A DNA stretch of 64,000 bases from Planctomycetaceae bacterium (GCA_012719125.1 JAAYAY010000072.1:19462-83461); one strand, 5' to 3'. Counted from the first letter of the stretch, positions 39,814 to 48,932 are shown. Program-made: numbers and translations. The notes: generated by a model from the sequence alone, not told the origin.

Positions 39814-42093
39814 TTGGAACGTATCTTGCCGAAGCGACGACGGAAAAGCAAATCACCCGTCTCAGGTGAACCCGCAGTTGAGATTACCTCTTCGTCCCCG
39901 CCCAGCGAACCTCCAACCGACACGAGCACTGCGAATTCGGCTCCGAAGAAGAAGGCCGCTCGACGACGTCGCAAGAAGAAGCCGGATGACGCGCAGGCCA
40001 CTGCAGAGCAAAAGCCACCCGCCCCGAAGCCTCGGGTACCGACCACCGGTGATCGCAGGGTAAAGGAGCAACGTCCTCCACGAAAGCCTCAGGGCAGAAA
40101 GACCCTTGAACCGGAGGCGCCCGAGACACCGATTCCCATTCATGGCCGCCGGACAGGCCTTGGCGCCTCCGGGCAGCCGCGAAAAGGCCGATCGGCAGCC
40201 AGCCTTGCGCCGCCGGAACCGGCCGGACCGATCCGGCCCGGCAAACCCACATCCGCGAAACCGGCTCCAACCACCCGCATCGAATCTCGCCCTTCCAGCA
40301 CCGCCCGGCCTCAACGCAGTCTTTCTTACGCACAGCTCTCAGATGACGACGACGACGTACCGCTAACCCCACCGTCGAGCGCGCAAAGGGAAGAGCCGGA
40401 CAAGCACAAGCAGCCGGTCGCAAGGCCCGAACCGGCGGCGTCCAGGGCGGTCGCGAAAGATCCGGCACGTGCACCGCTCCCAGCCAAGTCGTCTCAAGAT
40501 CGCAAAAGCGAGCCGGAAAAAGCCGATACCGTTGCCGAACCCCGGAAGAAGCGGCGCCGACGCAGACGCAAACCAGGTGGGGACCAACCTGCTGCACCGC
40601 CCGCTGAGACCGCCCCGGCCCAACCGGCCCCCGTCGCTGCCGAACCGACTCCGCAAGGCGCTCACGAGGTTCTCAAGCCGGAGAAGCGGCGAAGACGAGG
40701 TCGCAAACCGGATGCGGCCCAGCCTGTTGCGCCGCGAACCGCGCCCCCCGCGGCCGAAGTCGCGCCCGTCGCTGCCGAGCCGATTCCTGATGCCGTTAAG
40801 GCGCTTGCTGAGCCGGAGAAACGCCGGCAGAAGAAATCGCCCGAACGCGAGAAACGGCAACTGCCCCCCTTCGGCAACCTGGTTCTTTCCGACGACATGC
40901 TCGAAGCGCTCGACGAGGCTCGATACCAGGAGCCGACCCCGGTTCAGGCCGGGTTGATTCCCAAGGCGCTCGAAGGACGCGACCTGATGGGCCAGGCTCA
41001 AACCGGTACCGGCAAGACGGCCGCCTTCGGAATCCCCTTGCTGGAGAAATTCGGCAGCGGAGAAAAGCGGACCGATACGGCGGCCTTGATTCTGGTGCCG
41101 ACCCGCGAATTGGCCGTTCAGGTTCGCGACGAGCTGACCAAGCTCACCGGGCGGCGCAAGGTAACCACCGTGGCCGTATATGGCGGCAAGCCGATCCGCG
41201 GGCAGATCGACCATCTCCGCCGCGGTGCGGAAATCGTGGTCGGCACTCCCGGTCGCGTCATCGATCTGATCGACCGGCGAGCGTTGAATCTGGGGTCGCT
41301 CGAATGTGTGGTTCTCGATGAGGCGGACCGCATGCTCGACATCGGTTTCCGCCCGGACATCGAGAAGATCCTCCGCCGCTGCCCCCAGTCGCGGCAAACG
41401 CTGCTGCTCAGCGCCACGATTCCGCCGCCCGTCAAGCGACTGGCCGAGCGCTATATGCACGACCCCGAGATGCTCGACTTCTCGCCCACGGACGTGGCCG
41501 TCGAAACGATCGAGCAGTTCTACTTCACGGTCGACCCGCGGCAGAAATTCGACTTGCTGATGAAGCTCATCGAGCGGGAGGATCCGAAGCAGGCGATCAT
41601 TTTCTGCCGAACGAAAAAGGGCACCGATCGGGTAGGCACGCGTCTGGCGAGAAAGCTCAAGCAGACGGCCATGATCCACGGCGACTTGCAGCAGCGGCAG
41701 CGCGATCGGGTAATGGCCGATTTTCGTGCCGGCCTCGTCCGCTTCCTCGTGGCCACCGACGTGGTCGGCCGCGGAATCGACGTTTCCGGGATCTCGCACA
41801 TCATCAATTTCGACATCCCCGAATTCTGCGACGACTACATCCACCGCGTGGGCCGCACCGGGCGAATGGGTCGCGAGGGCGTGGCCTACACGTTTGTCTC
41901 TCCCGAAGAAGGCAACGAGTTGACCCGGATCGAGATGCGGATCAACCGCTTGCTCATACGCGACGAGATGCCCGGCTTCCTCGCAGTTCCCAGACCGGAA
42001 CCGACGCCGGAAGCCGAAACGCCGGAGGCCGAACCGGCCAAAGCGAAGCCGGTTTTCGGCCAGCGAACGCGGCGGATTCGCAGGGCGCTGTGA
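39814..42093 (+). CDS. DEAD-box RNA helicase with 340-residue basic N-terminal extension
   Basis: A 759-residue RhlE/CsdA-type ATP-dependent RNA helicase. Residues 1-345 are low complexity: Lys/Arg clusters (KKKAARRRRKKKPDD), Pro/Ala stretches and two near-duplicate blocks (PEKRRRRGRKPDAAQPVAP and RKKRRRRRRKPGGDQPAAP). The core has the Q motif (FGNLVLSDD...PTPVQ), AQTGTGKT near residue 395, PTRELA, DEAD near 503, SAT, DVVGRGIDV and HRVGRTGRMGR. An Ala/Glu/Pro tail ends in a basic KTRRIRRAL-like end. The start can only be TTG 39814 (or TTG 39826), because a stop lies nine codons upstream and no ATG is near. It overlaps bioD by one base (TGATG). Confidence 0.93.
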   Translation: MERILPKRRRKSKSPVSGEPAVEITSSSPPSEPPTDTSTANSAPKKKAARRRRKKKPDDAQATAEQKPPAPKPRVPTTGDRRVKEQRPPRKPQGRKTLEPEAPETPIPIHGRRTGLGASGQPRKGRSAASLAPPEPAGPIRPGKPTSAKPAPTTRIESRPSSTARPQRSLSYAQLSDDDDDVPLTPPSSAQREEPDKHKQPVARPEPAASRAVAKDPARAPLPAKSSQDRKSEPEKADTVAEPRKKRRRRRRKPGGDQPAAPPAETAPAQPAPVAAEPTPQGAHEVLKPEKRRRRGRKPDAAQPVAPRTAPPAAEVAPVAAEPIPDAVKALAEPEKRRQKKSPEREKRQLPPFGNLVLSDDMLEALDEARYQEPTPVQAGLIPKALEGRDLMGQAQTGTGKTAAFGIPLLEKFGSGEKRTDTAALILVPTRELAVQVRDELTKLTGRRKVTTVAVYGGKPIRGQIDHLRRGAEIVVGTPGRVIDLIDRRALNLGSLECVVLDEADRMLDIGFRPDIEKILRRCPQSRQTLLLSATIPPPVKRLAERYMHDPEMLDFSPTDVAVETIEQFYFTVDPRQKFDLLMKLIEREDPKQAIIFCRTKKGTDRVGTRLARKLKQTAMIHGDLQQRQRDRVMADFRAGLVRFLVATDVVGRGIDVSGISHIINFDIPEFCDDYIHRVGRTGRMGREGVAYTFVSPEEGNELTRIEMRINRLLIRDEMPGFLAVPRPEPTPEAETPEAEPAKAKPVFGQRTRRIRRAL

Positions 42094-42794
42094 TGTCCGC
42101 CCCTGCCTGCCCAGGCCTGTTCATCACGGGTACCGATACCGAAGTCGGCAAGACGTACGTGACGGCGTTGATTGCCAAGGCACTTTGTGCCACCGGCCGG
42201 CGAGTGGGGGTGTACAAACCTGCGGCGAGTGGCTGCCGGGAGGAAGGCGAGCGGCTGGTGGCGGGAGATGCCCTGGCACTCTGGCAAGCGGCAGGCCGGC
42301 CCGGCTCGCTCGAGGAGGTCTGCCCCCAGGTCTTTGCCGCCCCCATGGCGCCGCACCTCGCTGCCCGAGCGGAAGGCAAGGAGTTGGATGCCGAGTTGTT
42401 GCGCCGCGGCATCGACGTGTGGCTCGAGCGGTCCGAGATCGTGTTGGTCGAAGGCGCCGGCGGGCTGATGTCGCCCATGAGCGACGACCAGTACGTGGCC
42501 GATCTGGCCTACGACTTCGGTTTCCCCCTCCTTGTCGTCTCAGCCAATCGCCTGGGCACGATCAACCAGACGCTGCAAACGCTGATCACGGCCGCCAGTT
42601 TTCGCGACGGTCTCGACGTGGCGGGCATTATTCTGAACCACCCCGTTGCCTCAGCGGACGACGCGAGCTTGAAGAGCAATCGCAACGAGATAGCCGCTCG
42701 GGCCGTCGCCCCGATTCTTACAGAGATCCACTGGCAACAGAGCGAGTTGACGGATCCGGTCGACTGGATCGCTCTGGCAATTCGCCGCTCATAG
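42093..42794 (+). CDS. bioD: Dethiobiotin synthetase
   Basis: A 233-residue ATP-dependent enzyme that closes the ureido ring of dethiobiotin in biotin synthesis. The P-loop is GLFITGTDTEVGKTYV (GTDTxVGKT, about residues 8-23). YKPAASGC and LVEGAGGLMSPM are the substrate and Mg sites. VVSANRLGTINQTLQTL and GIILNHP complete the family pattern. The ATG at 42093 shares a base with the helicase stop. No other biotin gene is in the window, so bioD is detached from the pathway. The stop lies inside a CTCATAG heptamer array. Confidence 0.95.
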   Translation: MSAPACPGLFITGTDTEVGKTYVTALIAKALCATGRRVGVYKPAASGCREEGERLVAGDALALWQAAGRPGSLEEVCPQVFAAPMAPHLAARAEGKELDAELLRRGIDVWLERSEIVLVEGAGGLMSPMSDDQYVADLAYDFGFPLLVVSANRLGTINQTLQTLITAASFRDGLDVAGIILNHPVASADDASLKSNRNEIAARAVAPILTEIHWQQSELTDPVDWIALAIRRS

Positions 42795-42808
42795 CTCAAA
42801 GCTCAAAC
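42788..42808 (+). repeat. Heptamer array (CTCATAG)n over the bioD stop
   Basis: CTCATAG, CTCAAAG and CTCAAAC head to tail; the bioD TAG stop (42792-42794) is part of the first unit. Same family as the longer array at 34130-34199. Confidence 0.75.
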
Positions 42809-42856
42809 AGCCGGACAAGAAGAACGATCCACGAAAAGAACGCTCGGGAGCCGGAT

Positions 42857-44716
42857 GTGTCTGCTTCCCCAACGGACGTCAACGCGATCATCGCTCGGTA
42901 TCGCCGGCGAGCGGCCGATTTTGGCAGGCAGCAGGAGCATTTCGCCTGGCGTGCGAACCGCATCTCACACGCTCGCGTGGCTACGTTCCTGGTGGCCGGG
43001 ATGTGTTTTCTGGCCGGCGGACTTGCCGAGTTTGGTAGCGTTGGCTGGGTCATCGCCGGCGTTGTCATGGCGGCCGTATTCGTTTCGCTGGTCTGGTGGT
43101 ATGGCCGGGTGCTTGCCGAATCCGAGCGCCTTGGTCAATTGAAGGAGATCAACAACCGGGCAGTCGCCCGCGTTGAGCGGGCCTGGAAGCGTCTTCCCAC
43201 CGGCCCCGCCGCAGCATTGTCCGATGAAGACGCCCTGGCTGGCGACCTGGATCTGTTCGGAGAAGCTTCGCTGTTTCACCTTGTCTCCATGGCCAACACG
43301 CCGATCGGCGTTAGAACGCTCCGAGATTGGTTCCTGCATCCGGCCGATCCCGCCGCGGTGGTTCAGCGCCAGCAGGCCGTGGCGGAGTTAGCCCCTTGGC
43401 TGGACATGCGTCAGGAACTCCACCGGCGCGGTCTGCGGTTGGCCGATCGCCAGGCCGATCCGGGCAGATTCCTTCAATGGGCGGTCGGCCAGCCGTGGCT
43501 GGCCCGGCGGCACTGGCTGAAATGGACCGCGTGGTGTCTCCCCGCCCTGATCGTCATCTCTGTCGGATTGGCGGCGATCGGGGCCGTGCCGGGGTCGACC
43601 TGGCTAATTCCCTTCACGCTCAACGTGGTGCTGGGCAGTGTCTACTGCCGGCAGATCCATGAGATCTTCGCCTTGATTTCGACCAGGCACGGTGAGATCG
43701 GCCAGTATGCCGACCTGTTTGAGCTGATCGACGCGACGTCCGTCACCTCCGCTCACCTGGAACAGCTTCAGCAACAAACCGTCGCCCACGACGCCGAGGC
43801 CTGCCGCGAGATTCGACGTCTCGGCCGGATCATGGATCTGGCCAATTTGCGGTTCTCGTCCATGGCCTACTTCCTCATCCAGTCGGTCACCGCGTGGGAT
43901 TTCCACATCCTGGCCCTTCTGGAACGGTGGCAGCGGCGCAACGGCCCCCACGTGCGCACATGGTTCGACGCCTTGGGCCGGTGGGAGGCCCTGGCCTCCT
44001 TGGCCGGCCTGGCCCACGACAACCCGAGTTGGGTGTTTCCCGCGATTGAGAATCAGCCGCCGGGCGAACAGGCCCTGCGTGCTCGGTCGCTTGGGCATCC
44101 GCTGCTGGCGAACGACAGCCGCGTGGCAAACGACGTAACAATCGGCCCACCGGGCACGTTCCTGATGGTGACCGGCTCAAACATGTCGGGAAAGAGTACC
44201 CTGCTGCGGGCAATTGGCGCCAACGTTGTGCTGGCTCAGGCCGGTGCGCCCGTCTGTGCCGAGCAGCTTGTGTTGCCGCCGATCCTGCCGGCCACGAGCA
44301 TGCGAATCCACGATTCGCTGGCCGACGGCGTCTCGTTCTACATGGCAGAGCTGCGCCGACTCAAGCAGATCGTCGACGCGGCACGCGAGCCGGCCGCCGA
44401 CTCGAATCGAGTCCTGCTCTATCTGCTCGACGAGATCCTTCAAGGCACCAACACGGCCGAACGCCAGATCGCGGTCCGCCGGGTGTTGGCGCACCTGCTT
44501 GCCGAAGGGGCCATCGGCGCGATCTCCACACACGATCTTCAGTTGGCCGCCGACCCGGCGCTCTCGAAGGCCGGTGTGCCCGTGCATTTCCGCGAAACGA
44601 TTCACAGCGAGGCGGGCCGGCAGGAAATGACCTTCGACTACCGATTGCGGGAAGGGCTGGCCACGACGTCGAACGCGCTGAAACTGTTGGAGATGGTGGG
44701 GCTGGGTGAGAAGTGA
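42857..44716 (+). CDS. Membrane-anchored MutS-like ATPase
   Basis: A 619-residue protein. Two pairs of membrane helices occur: residues about 35-78 (TFLVAGMCFLAGGLAEFG and a partner) and about 220-260 (WCLPALIVISVGLAAIGAVPG). A helical lever-like region is followed by the MutS ATPase domain: MVTGSNMSGKSTLLRAIG (Walker A, about residue 436), TSMRIHDSLADGVSFYMAEL (the MutS family ST-rich loop), YLLDEILQGTNTAER (Walker B) and ISTHDLQLA (His switch). The mismatch-binding and connector domains of MutS are absent. The start is GTG 42857 with GGGAG six bases upstream. Function unknown; not a mismatch repair protein by structure. Confidence 0.87.
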   Translation: MSASPTDVNAIIARYRRRAADFGRQQEHFAWRANRISHARVATFLVAGMCFLAGGLAEFGSVGWVIAGVVMAAVFVSLVWWYGRVLAESERLGQLKEINNRAVARVERAWKRLPTGPAAALSDEDALAGDLDLFGEASLFHLVSMANTPIGVRTLRDWFLHPADPAAVVQRQQAVAELAPWLDMRQELHRRGLRLADRQADPGRFLQWAVGQPWLARRHWLKWTAWCLPALIVISVGLAAIGAVPGSTWLIPFTLNVVLGSVYCRQIHEIFALISTRHGEIGQYADLFELIDATSVTSAHLEQLQQQTVAHDAEACREIRRLGRIMDLANLRFSSMAYFLIQSVTAWDFHILALLERWQRRNGPHVRTWFDALGRWEALASLAGLAHDNPSWVFPAIENQPPGEQALRARSLGHPLLANDSRVANDVTIGPPGTFLMVTGSNMSGKSTLLRAIGANVVLAQAGAPVCAEQLVLPPILPATSMRIHDSLADGVSFYMAELRRLKQIVDAAREPAADSNRVLLYLLDEILQGTNTAERQIAVRRVLAHLLAEGAIGAISTHDLQLAADPALSKAGVPVHFRETIHSEAGRQEMTFDYRLREGLATTSNALKLLEMVGLGEK

Positions 44717-44750
44717 TCGGTCATAGGCAGGCCACGACTTGGCCCCTTCT

Positions 44751-45488
44751 TCACCTGGCAGTGGCCGTTACCAGAAAAATGGGCAAGTGAACGACACGCC
44801 TGGAGTTGTCGCACTTGCTGTCGGCCGCGGCGATCGCATCGAGTTCCGCGGCCTCGTTCTCGGTGAGCGGCAGTCCGCGAAGCAGGTCGAACCGCAACGA
44901 CGAAGGGGGGACCAGCCGATCGAGCAGGTCGACGCGGACCTCGAACCCATGAGGGGCAAGCATCCCGGGCAAGCGGCGTCCGATTCGCGGGTCGGCCCCT
45001 GCTCGCCACAAGGCCGCCTGCCATAGACGGGCCGTGGCGATTTCGTCGGGAAACTCGATCAGGCCGCCGTAGTCCGGCTCCAAGGCAACCAGCGTGCCGC
45101 CAGGGCCCAGCACGCGTCGGATTTCTCCGACGGCCTCATCGGCTTGGAACCAGAGCAGGGCGAACTGGCAAAACACGAGATCGAAACTGCCCGACCGGAA
45201 CGGCAGGCGTGCGGCGTCGCAACAGACCGTCTGAAAGGGTCGAGGTTCAGACGTCCGACCGAAAAAAACCCGGCGGTCAGCGTCGGCGGCAACAACAACC
45301 GTTCCCGAGGATCGCCGAGCCAGCTCGGGCGTGACCGCTTGCCAGCCGCAACCCAGATCGAGCACGCTGCGGCAATGGGCGATCTGCACCCGGCGGAGAA
45401 GGCGAGCCCTTGCCGGCGCCAGCCAATCGGATTGTTCGATGAGTTGCCGGTGGGAGGGCAGGCCGTAGTTTTTCGAGTTCTCGGGCAT
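44751..45488 (-). CDS. SAM-dependent methyltransferase (class I)
   Basis: A 245-residue protein of the UbiE/type-11 methyltransferase kind. VLDLGCGWQAVTPELARR is motif I binding S-adenosylmethionine, VVAADADRRVFF is motif II with the acidic residue, CCDAARLPFRSGSFDLVFCQ is motif III-IV, and RRVLGPGGTLVALEPDYGG is the post-motif. The substrate is unknown. ATG 45488 (MPENSKNYGLPSHRQ) is chosen; the extra N-terminal 38 residues of the longer reading are not protein-like. It lies 28 bases after the NAD-kinase-like gene in the same direction. Confidence 0.85.
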   Translation of the reverse strand: MPENSKNYGLPSHRQLIEQSDWLAPARARLLRRVQIAHCRSVLDLGCGWQAVTPELARRSSGTVVVAADADRRVFFGRTSEPRPFQTVCCDAARLPFRSGSFDLVFCQFALLWFQADEAVGEIRRVLGPGGTLVALEPDYGGLIEFPDEIATARLWQAALWRAGADPRIGRRLPGMLAPHGFEVRVDLLDRLVPPSSLRFDLLRGLPLTENEAAELDAIAAADSKCDNSRRVVHLPIFLVTATAR

Positions 45489-45516
45489 CAGGGAACGCTG
45501 CTGTGCTGCTGTTGCT

Positions 45517-46542
45517 TCAAGGAACGACGAGTCTCGCCCGTTGCGACGAAACGGTGAACCGCGCAATCGTGCCGCTGTTGAACTCCACGAAGTCGGCTTC
45601 AATTCCGTCGGAGAAGATCACGCCGCCGGTCGGCATCTGCGAACCAACAGTCAGTTCGTCCCCTTCATCAAGCAAGCCCGCTGTCAGTTCCGCACTGGAG
45701 TGACGGCTGCGAAACGGTTCGCGCACGGCCCAGACCAGTCGCCGATCATCCCAATCCAGTTGCAGCCGGGGAATCTTCGGCCCCCCGAAGAACCGGCTGA
45801 ACCCCTCGGTCATGTTGAACAGCGACGACAGCCAGCCGGTCGAACCGGCACCGGTTGACACGAGCACACCGCTGGACGACTGCGGCTCTCTGTGTGCGTC
45901 GGTTTCCAGCGTATAACGGGCCGAGACGTGGCTCCTGCAGCCGAGAAAGAAATCATTGAAGGCCAGCATTCGCTGCCCGTCGTTGGTATTCACCTCGGCG
46001 AGCGTAACCTCCCGCACCTGGGCCTTTCCATCAATGGCTCGCTGCAGCGCCGAGCGGGCCAGGGCGACATCGAACGGGAGAAGCACGCCGTCGTTGTTTG
46101 CGGGATCGGGATTGACGCCGATGATCGGCAGGTCGTTCACGTACTTGGCCGTGTTGGCAACGAGCCCGTCTTGGCCGATGACCACCACGGCGAGACAACG
46201 CCAGAACTCGAAGTTGGGCACGAGATTGCGATCGACGGTACGAATCGGAAAGCCGAGGTCGATCTCTCGCATCAACTCGGCAAGCGCCTCCTGGTAGGTG
46301 CGGTCTTCCTGGATATACAATTCGTGGTCCGCCAACGCGTCGGCCGCTTGCTCCAGGTCGGCCTCCTCGGCTGCAGTTATCGTCTTGCCGGCCTTTGCGC
46401 GGCGTTTGCGGCGGAGTTCGACTTCATGGCCGGCGGCCTGGTGGAGCCGGAATGCCGCCGCCTTGGCCGTGGCCCAGCGCGCCTTCAGCCCGGCCAGCCG
46501 GGTCGGCTGGGTGACGACGGCAATGATCGGAGTGAATCCCAT
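45517..46542 (-). CDS. NAD-kinase-like protein with altered GGDG motif
   Basis: A 341-residue protein of the NAD kinase/diacylglycerol kinase fold. AVVVIGQDGLVANTAKYV stands where NAD kinase has GGDGTxL; two of the key glycine/threonine positions are changed (GQDGL). PIIGVNPDPANNDGVLLPF, FNDFFLGCRSHVSARY and VSTGAGSTGWLSSLFNMTEG are the other family blocks, the latter the conserved GSTGW. An N-terminal 100-residue helical extension precedes the fold. It starts eight bases after the SPFH gene stop and precedes the methyltransferase. It probably binds a nucleotide, but kinase activity is uncertain. Confidence 0.8.
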   Translation of the reverse strand: MGFTPIIAVVTQPTRLAGLKARWATAKAAAFRLHQAAGHEVELRRKRRAKAGKTITAAEEADLEQAADALADHELYIQEDRTYQEALAELMREIDLGFPIRTVDRNLVPNFEFWRCLAVVVIGQDGLVANTAKYVNDLPIIGVNPDPANNDGVLLPFDVALARSALQRAIDGKAQVREVTLAEVNTNDGQRMLAFNDFFLGCRSHVSARYTLETDAHREPQSSSGVLVSTGAGSTGWLSSLFNMTEGFSRFFGGPKIPRLQLDWDDRRLVWAVREPFRSRHSSAELTAGLLDEGDELTVGSQMPTGGVIFSDGIEADFVEFNSGTIARFTVSSQRARLVVP

Positions 46543-46550
46543 GAATCGCC

Positions 46551-47540
46551 TCAGTCCTTGCCGCGCTGACGTTGATTCGCTTCGTGCCGTTTGCCGAGCA
46601 GCGTTTCCAGCAACTCGGGCGAGATGTTGAGGTTGCCGATCTTGCCGGCCTGATCGGCCAGGTCACGGAAGGCCATGGCGATGAGTTGGCGGGAATCGAG
46701 ACCTTGTGATTGGGCGGCCATCAGGGTCCGCCAGTCAACATCCTTGATCGGTTCCAACATGGCACGCAACGCATCGGCTTGGGCCTGCGACTGCTTGCGC
46801 TGGTTCTCAACGCTCACCTCGACAAGTTCCGCCTTCTGCTGCTCCAACGCGATGTCTGCCTGCAAGGCCGTCTCTCGGACCTGGCGGCGCTTCTGCTCGA
46901 CGGCGATCTCCGTATTCAGTTCGTTCTCCTTGATCTGCCGCTCCAATTCGACCGCTGTGTTTCGCCGCGCATAGATCGCCTCGTCCGCCTCCTGCAGAAG
47001 CTTCTCGCGGGCATTGGCCTGAAGCGCCTTGGCCATCTCGGGGGTGGACTTGATCGAGAGAATGGAGAGCCCTTGGATCTCGATGCCCAATCCGGACACC
47101 GACTCCGAACCCTTGAGGCCCTCCACGATCTGTTCCACCAGGGCATCGCTGCTCACCAACAATTGGCGCAGCGAGTGGGCCTGGGTGAACGCTCGGGCGA
47201 GGATTTGTGTGGCGTGAATGAGGCGATCGTTCAGCTTCATGGGATCGTCGCTGCGGTAGCGTCCCACGTGGTCGAGGCTGAAGTCAAGCAGAGCGGCCAA
47301 CACCTCCGGTTTCGCAACACGATACGTCAGTTCCCCTTGGATGGTGGCGTCCTGGAAATCGGCCGTCACCTCGTTGAATACGAAGGGCACGTCGGTACTG
47401 GCCCGGGAGATCTGCACGATCACCGAAGAGGGCGCAAAGTAGAAGAACGACAGACCGTCGCCGGCCCGCACCACCTTGCCCTCCTTGTACTGCATGACAT
47501 GGGTCGTGGGTGGAACCTTGAGATATCGAAAGCCGAGCAT
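46551..47540 (-). CDS. SPFH/Band 7 domain protein
   Basis: A 329-residue protein of the stomatin-flotillin superfamily. The SPFH region (residues 1-170) includes FRYLKVPPTTHVMQYKEGKV, GLSFFYFAPSSVIVQISRAS and GELTYRVAKPEVLAALLD. A long coiled-coil (QANAREKLLQEADEAIYARR and on) follows, ending in a Leu/Asp-rich C-terminal domain (NLNISPELLETLLGKR). No membrane helix or signal peptide is evident, unlike flotillin. ATG 47540 is preferred over 47549 because GGGGGA lies eight bases upstream. It is eight bases from the NAD-kinase-like gene and heads a three-gene group. Confidence 0.88.
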   Translation of the reverse strand: MLGFRYLKVPPTTHVMQYKEGKVVRAGDGLSFFYFAPSSVIVQISRASTDVPFVFNEVTADFQDATIQGELTYRVAKPEVLAALLDFSLDHVGRYRSDDPMKLNDRLIHATQILARAFTQAHSLRQLLVSSDALVEQIVEGLKGSESVSGLGIEIQGLSILSIKSTPEMAKALQANAREKLLQEADEAIYARRNTAVELERQIKENELNTEIAVEQKRRQVRETALQADIALEQQKAELVEVSVENQRKQSQAQADALRAMLEPIKDVDWRTLMAAQSQGLDSRQLIAMAFRDLADQAGKIGNLNISPELLETLLGKRHEANQRQRGKD

Positions 47541-47726
47541 GGTGTGCATCCCCCGTGGTCTATTCTGGCCCGTGTCGAAGGTGACAACGGATGTCATTAT
47601 GGTTCAGATTCTCTGACAAACAAGTTCACCTCCCCCCAACATAGGTGACGCCGTTGAGTTTGGGTTGGTTCGGGCGAACCGACACCTGTTTGCCCCCCAA
47701 TGGCCAATAGGCGAAGAGGAGTATTA

Positions 47727-47933
47727 ATGTCAACCAAGGCGGATTCCGGCGACTTGGCTTGTGAGAGTGTTTCGATCCGTCGAGGGTGGTCAATCGGCTC
47801 TACCCGGCGCTGCAATCATGTTCCAGCGCGCGAATCGGGATGCAACGACTTGGGCGTCAGCCGAGGATACCTCCTCATCGCCCGCGGCACTTCTTGCGCG
47901 ACGGCAAGAGCAACTCGGGGTGGTATTGCCTGA
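47727..47933 (+). CDS. Possible small protein with good ribosome site
   Basis: A 68-residue reading frame, MSTKADSGDLACESVSIRRG at its start, with a strong AGGAG seven bases before the ATG. Composition is unremarkable, with four cysteines in the second half and no recognisable domain. It overlaps the end of the opposite-strand gene at 47875 by 59 bases, which argues against it. It may be a gene remnant. Apart from it the 334-base spacer 47541-47874 holds nothing recognised. Confidence 0.22.
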   Translation: MSTKADSGDLACESVSIRRGWSIGSTRRCNHVPARESGCNDLGVSRGYLLIARGTSCATARATRGGIA

Positions 47934-48327
47934 AGGCCCTCAACCACTTGCGGTCCTTATACAGTTTTCGGTCGAGCCAGGGGCGAAGACGTTCGGCCTC
48001 GTGTTTCAGTTCCTCGTCGTCGTCAAAGAGCGTGAAGGGATGCCAGTCGATGCGGTTGATTCCGTAACGGTCAGCCTTGATCGTCGCTTGATGGGTCACG
48101 GACTGGCCGATTGGCGTCTCATTGATCTGCAGGTTGAACTTCCAATCCGTCGTCATGTAAAACGCAATGATTCCCGGCTCGGGGATGCGGAGCCCGGCCG
48201 CTTCGTCGGGCGGGGGCACGATTCGTTCGAGTTGGAGCCCATGCCAATGGAGGAGTGAGGCGAACCATCGCATCCGATGGATCGGCTTCGCATTGAAGAT
48301 CCGGCGCTGTTCAGCGGTCAGCGACAT
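47875..48327 (-). CDS. Protein of unknown function
   Basis: A 150-residue soluble protein. It begins MSLTAEQRRIFNAKPIHRMR and has aromatic-rich segments (WFASLLHWHGLQLERI, FYMTTDWKFNLQINE) and a basic C-terminus (LLPSRKKCRGR). No family motif is recognised. It starts 12 bases after the stop of the membrane gene upstream, so the two are probably one transcript. Confidence 0.55.
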   Translation of the reverse strand: MSLTAEQRRIFNAKPIHRMRWFASLLHWHGLQLERIVPPPDEAAGLRIPEPGIIAFYMTTDWKFNLQINETPIGQSVTHQATIKADRYGINRIDWHPFTLFDDDEELKHEAERLRPWLDRKLYKDRKWLRAFRQYHPELLLPSRKKCRGR

Positions 48328-48339
48328 GGTTTGCTTGCC

Positions 48340-48699
48340 TCACTCCTTCGCTCGCCGAAGCCGGGCGTCGACGAAGGACTTGACGCCGAGGACCAGAAGG
48401 ATTCCGCAAAGGACGATCATGAGGACGAGCGACACTCCGGCGGCCGAGAACTTGAATCCGGCCGAGGCGATACGGCCGATGGGGGCCAGCAAGGCAAGGA
48501 GGGCCAGGGCGACGGCGGCGTGCATGGCGTGTTTGCGGAGGGATTCTTTCAGGGCGACACTACCCAAGACGGCAATCGGCAGGCCGAAGAAGGCCGGGAT
48601 CAACGCCGTCATGCTCTTGGTTTCGGTCCCCAGGTAGAACCCGACGCCCTGGAGGATCAACAGGACACCTACGGCAACGGTCGTTTTGGGGAGGTTCAT
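48340..48699 (-). CDS. Small membrane protein of unknown function
   Basis: A 119-residue protein with four hydrophobic segments: TTVAVGVLLILQGVGFYLG, TALIPAFFGLPIAVLGSVA, HAAVALALLALLAPIGR and VSLVLMIVLCGILLVLGV. It ends in a basic tail (DARLRRAKE). ATG 48699 is chosen with GAGGG upstream. It is paired with the unknown gene that follows and diverges from the FAD gene; the 233-base spacer between shows no clear motif. Confidence 0.65.
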   Translation of the reverse strand: MNLPKTTVAVGVLLILQGVGFYLGTETKSMTALIPAFFGLPIAVLGSVALKESLRKHAMHAAVALALLALLAPIGRIASAGFKFSAAGVSLVLMIVLCGILLVLGVKSFVDARLRRAKE

Positions 48700-48932
48700 C
48701 GGCGGCCCTCTGTTCATTGGAGTTGCAAGGTTGGATGGAATTGTATTCCGCCGCGCTGGCGGGTGACAATGGACATGCCCGTTTCTTCGGGAAGCCGGGG
48801 CAACAGAGAAAACGGCATCCTGGACGGCACAATCTCCCTCTTCATGGCTTCAAGTTGCGGGGGGGTTGTCGATACCGAGACGGCCGTGTGGTACCTTCGG
48901 GGTTGTGGAGCATACGTCCAGGAGATCTGACA

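Noticed and set aside
40363..41844. 493-codon minus-strand frame
   Set aside because: Antisense to the DEAD-box helicase core, whose motifs are unmistakable on the plus strand.
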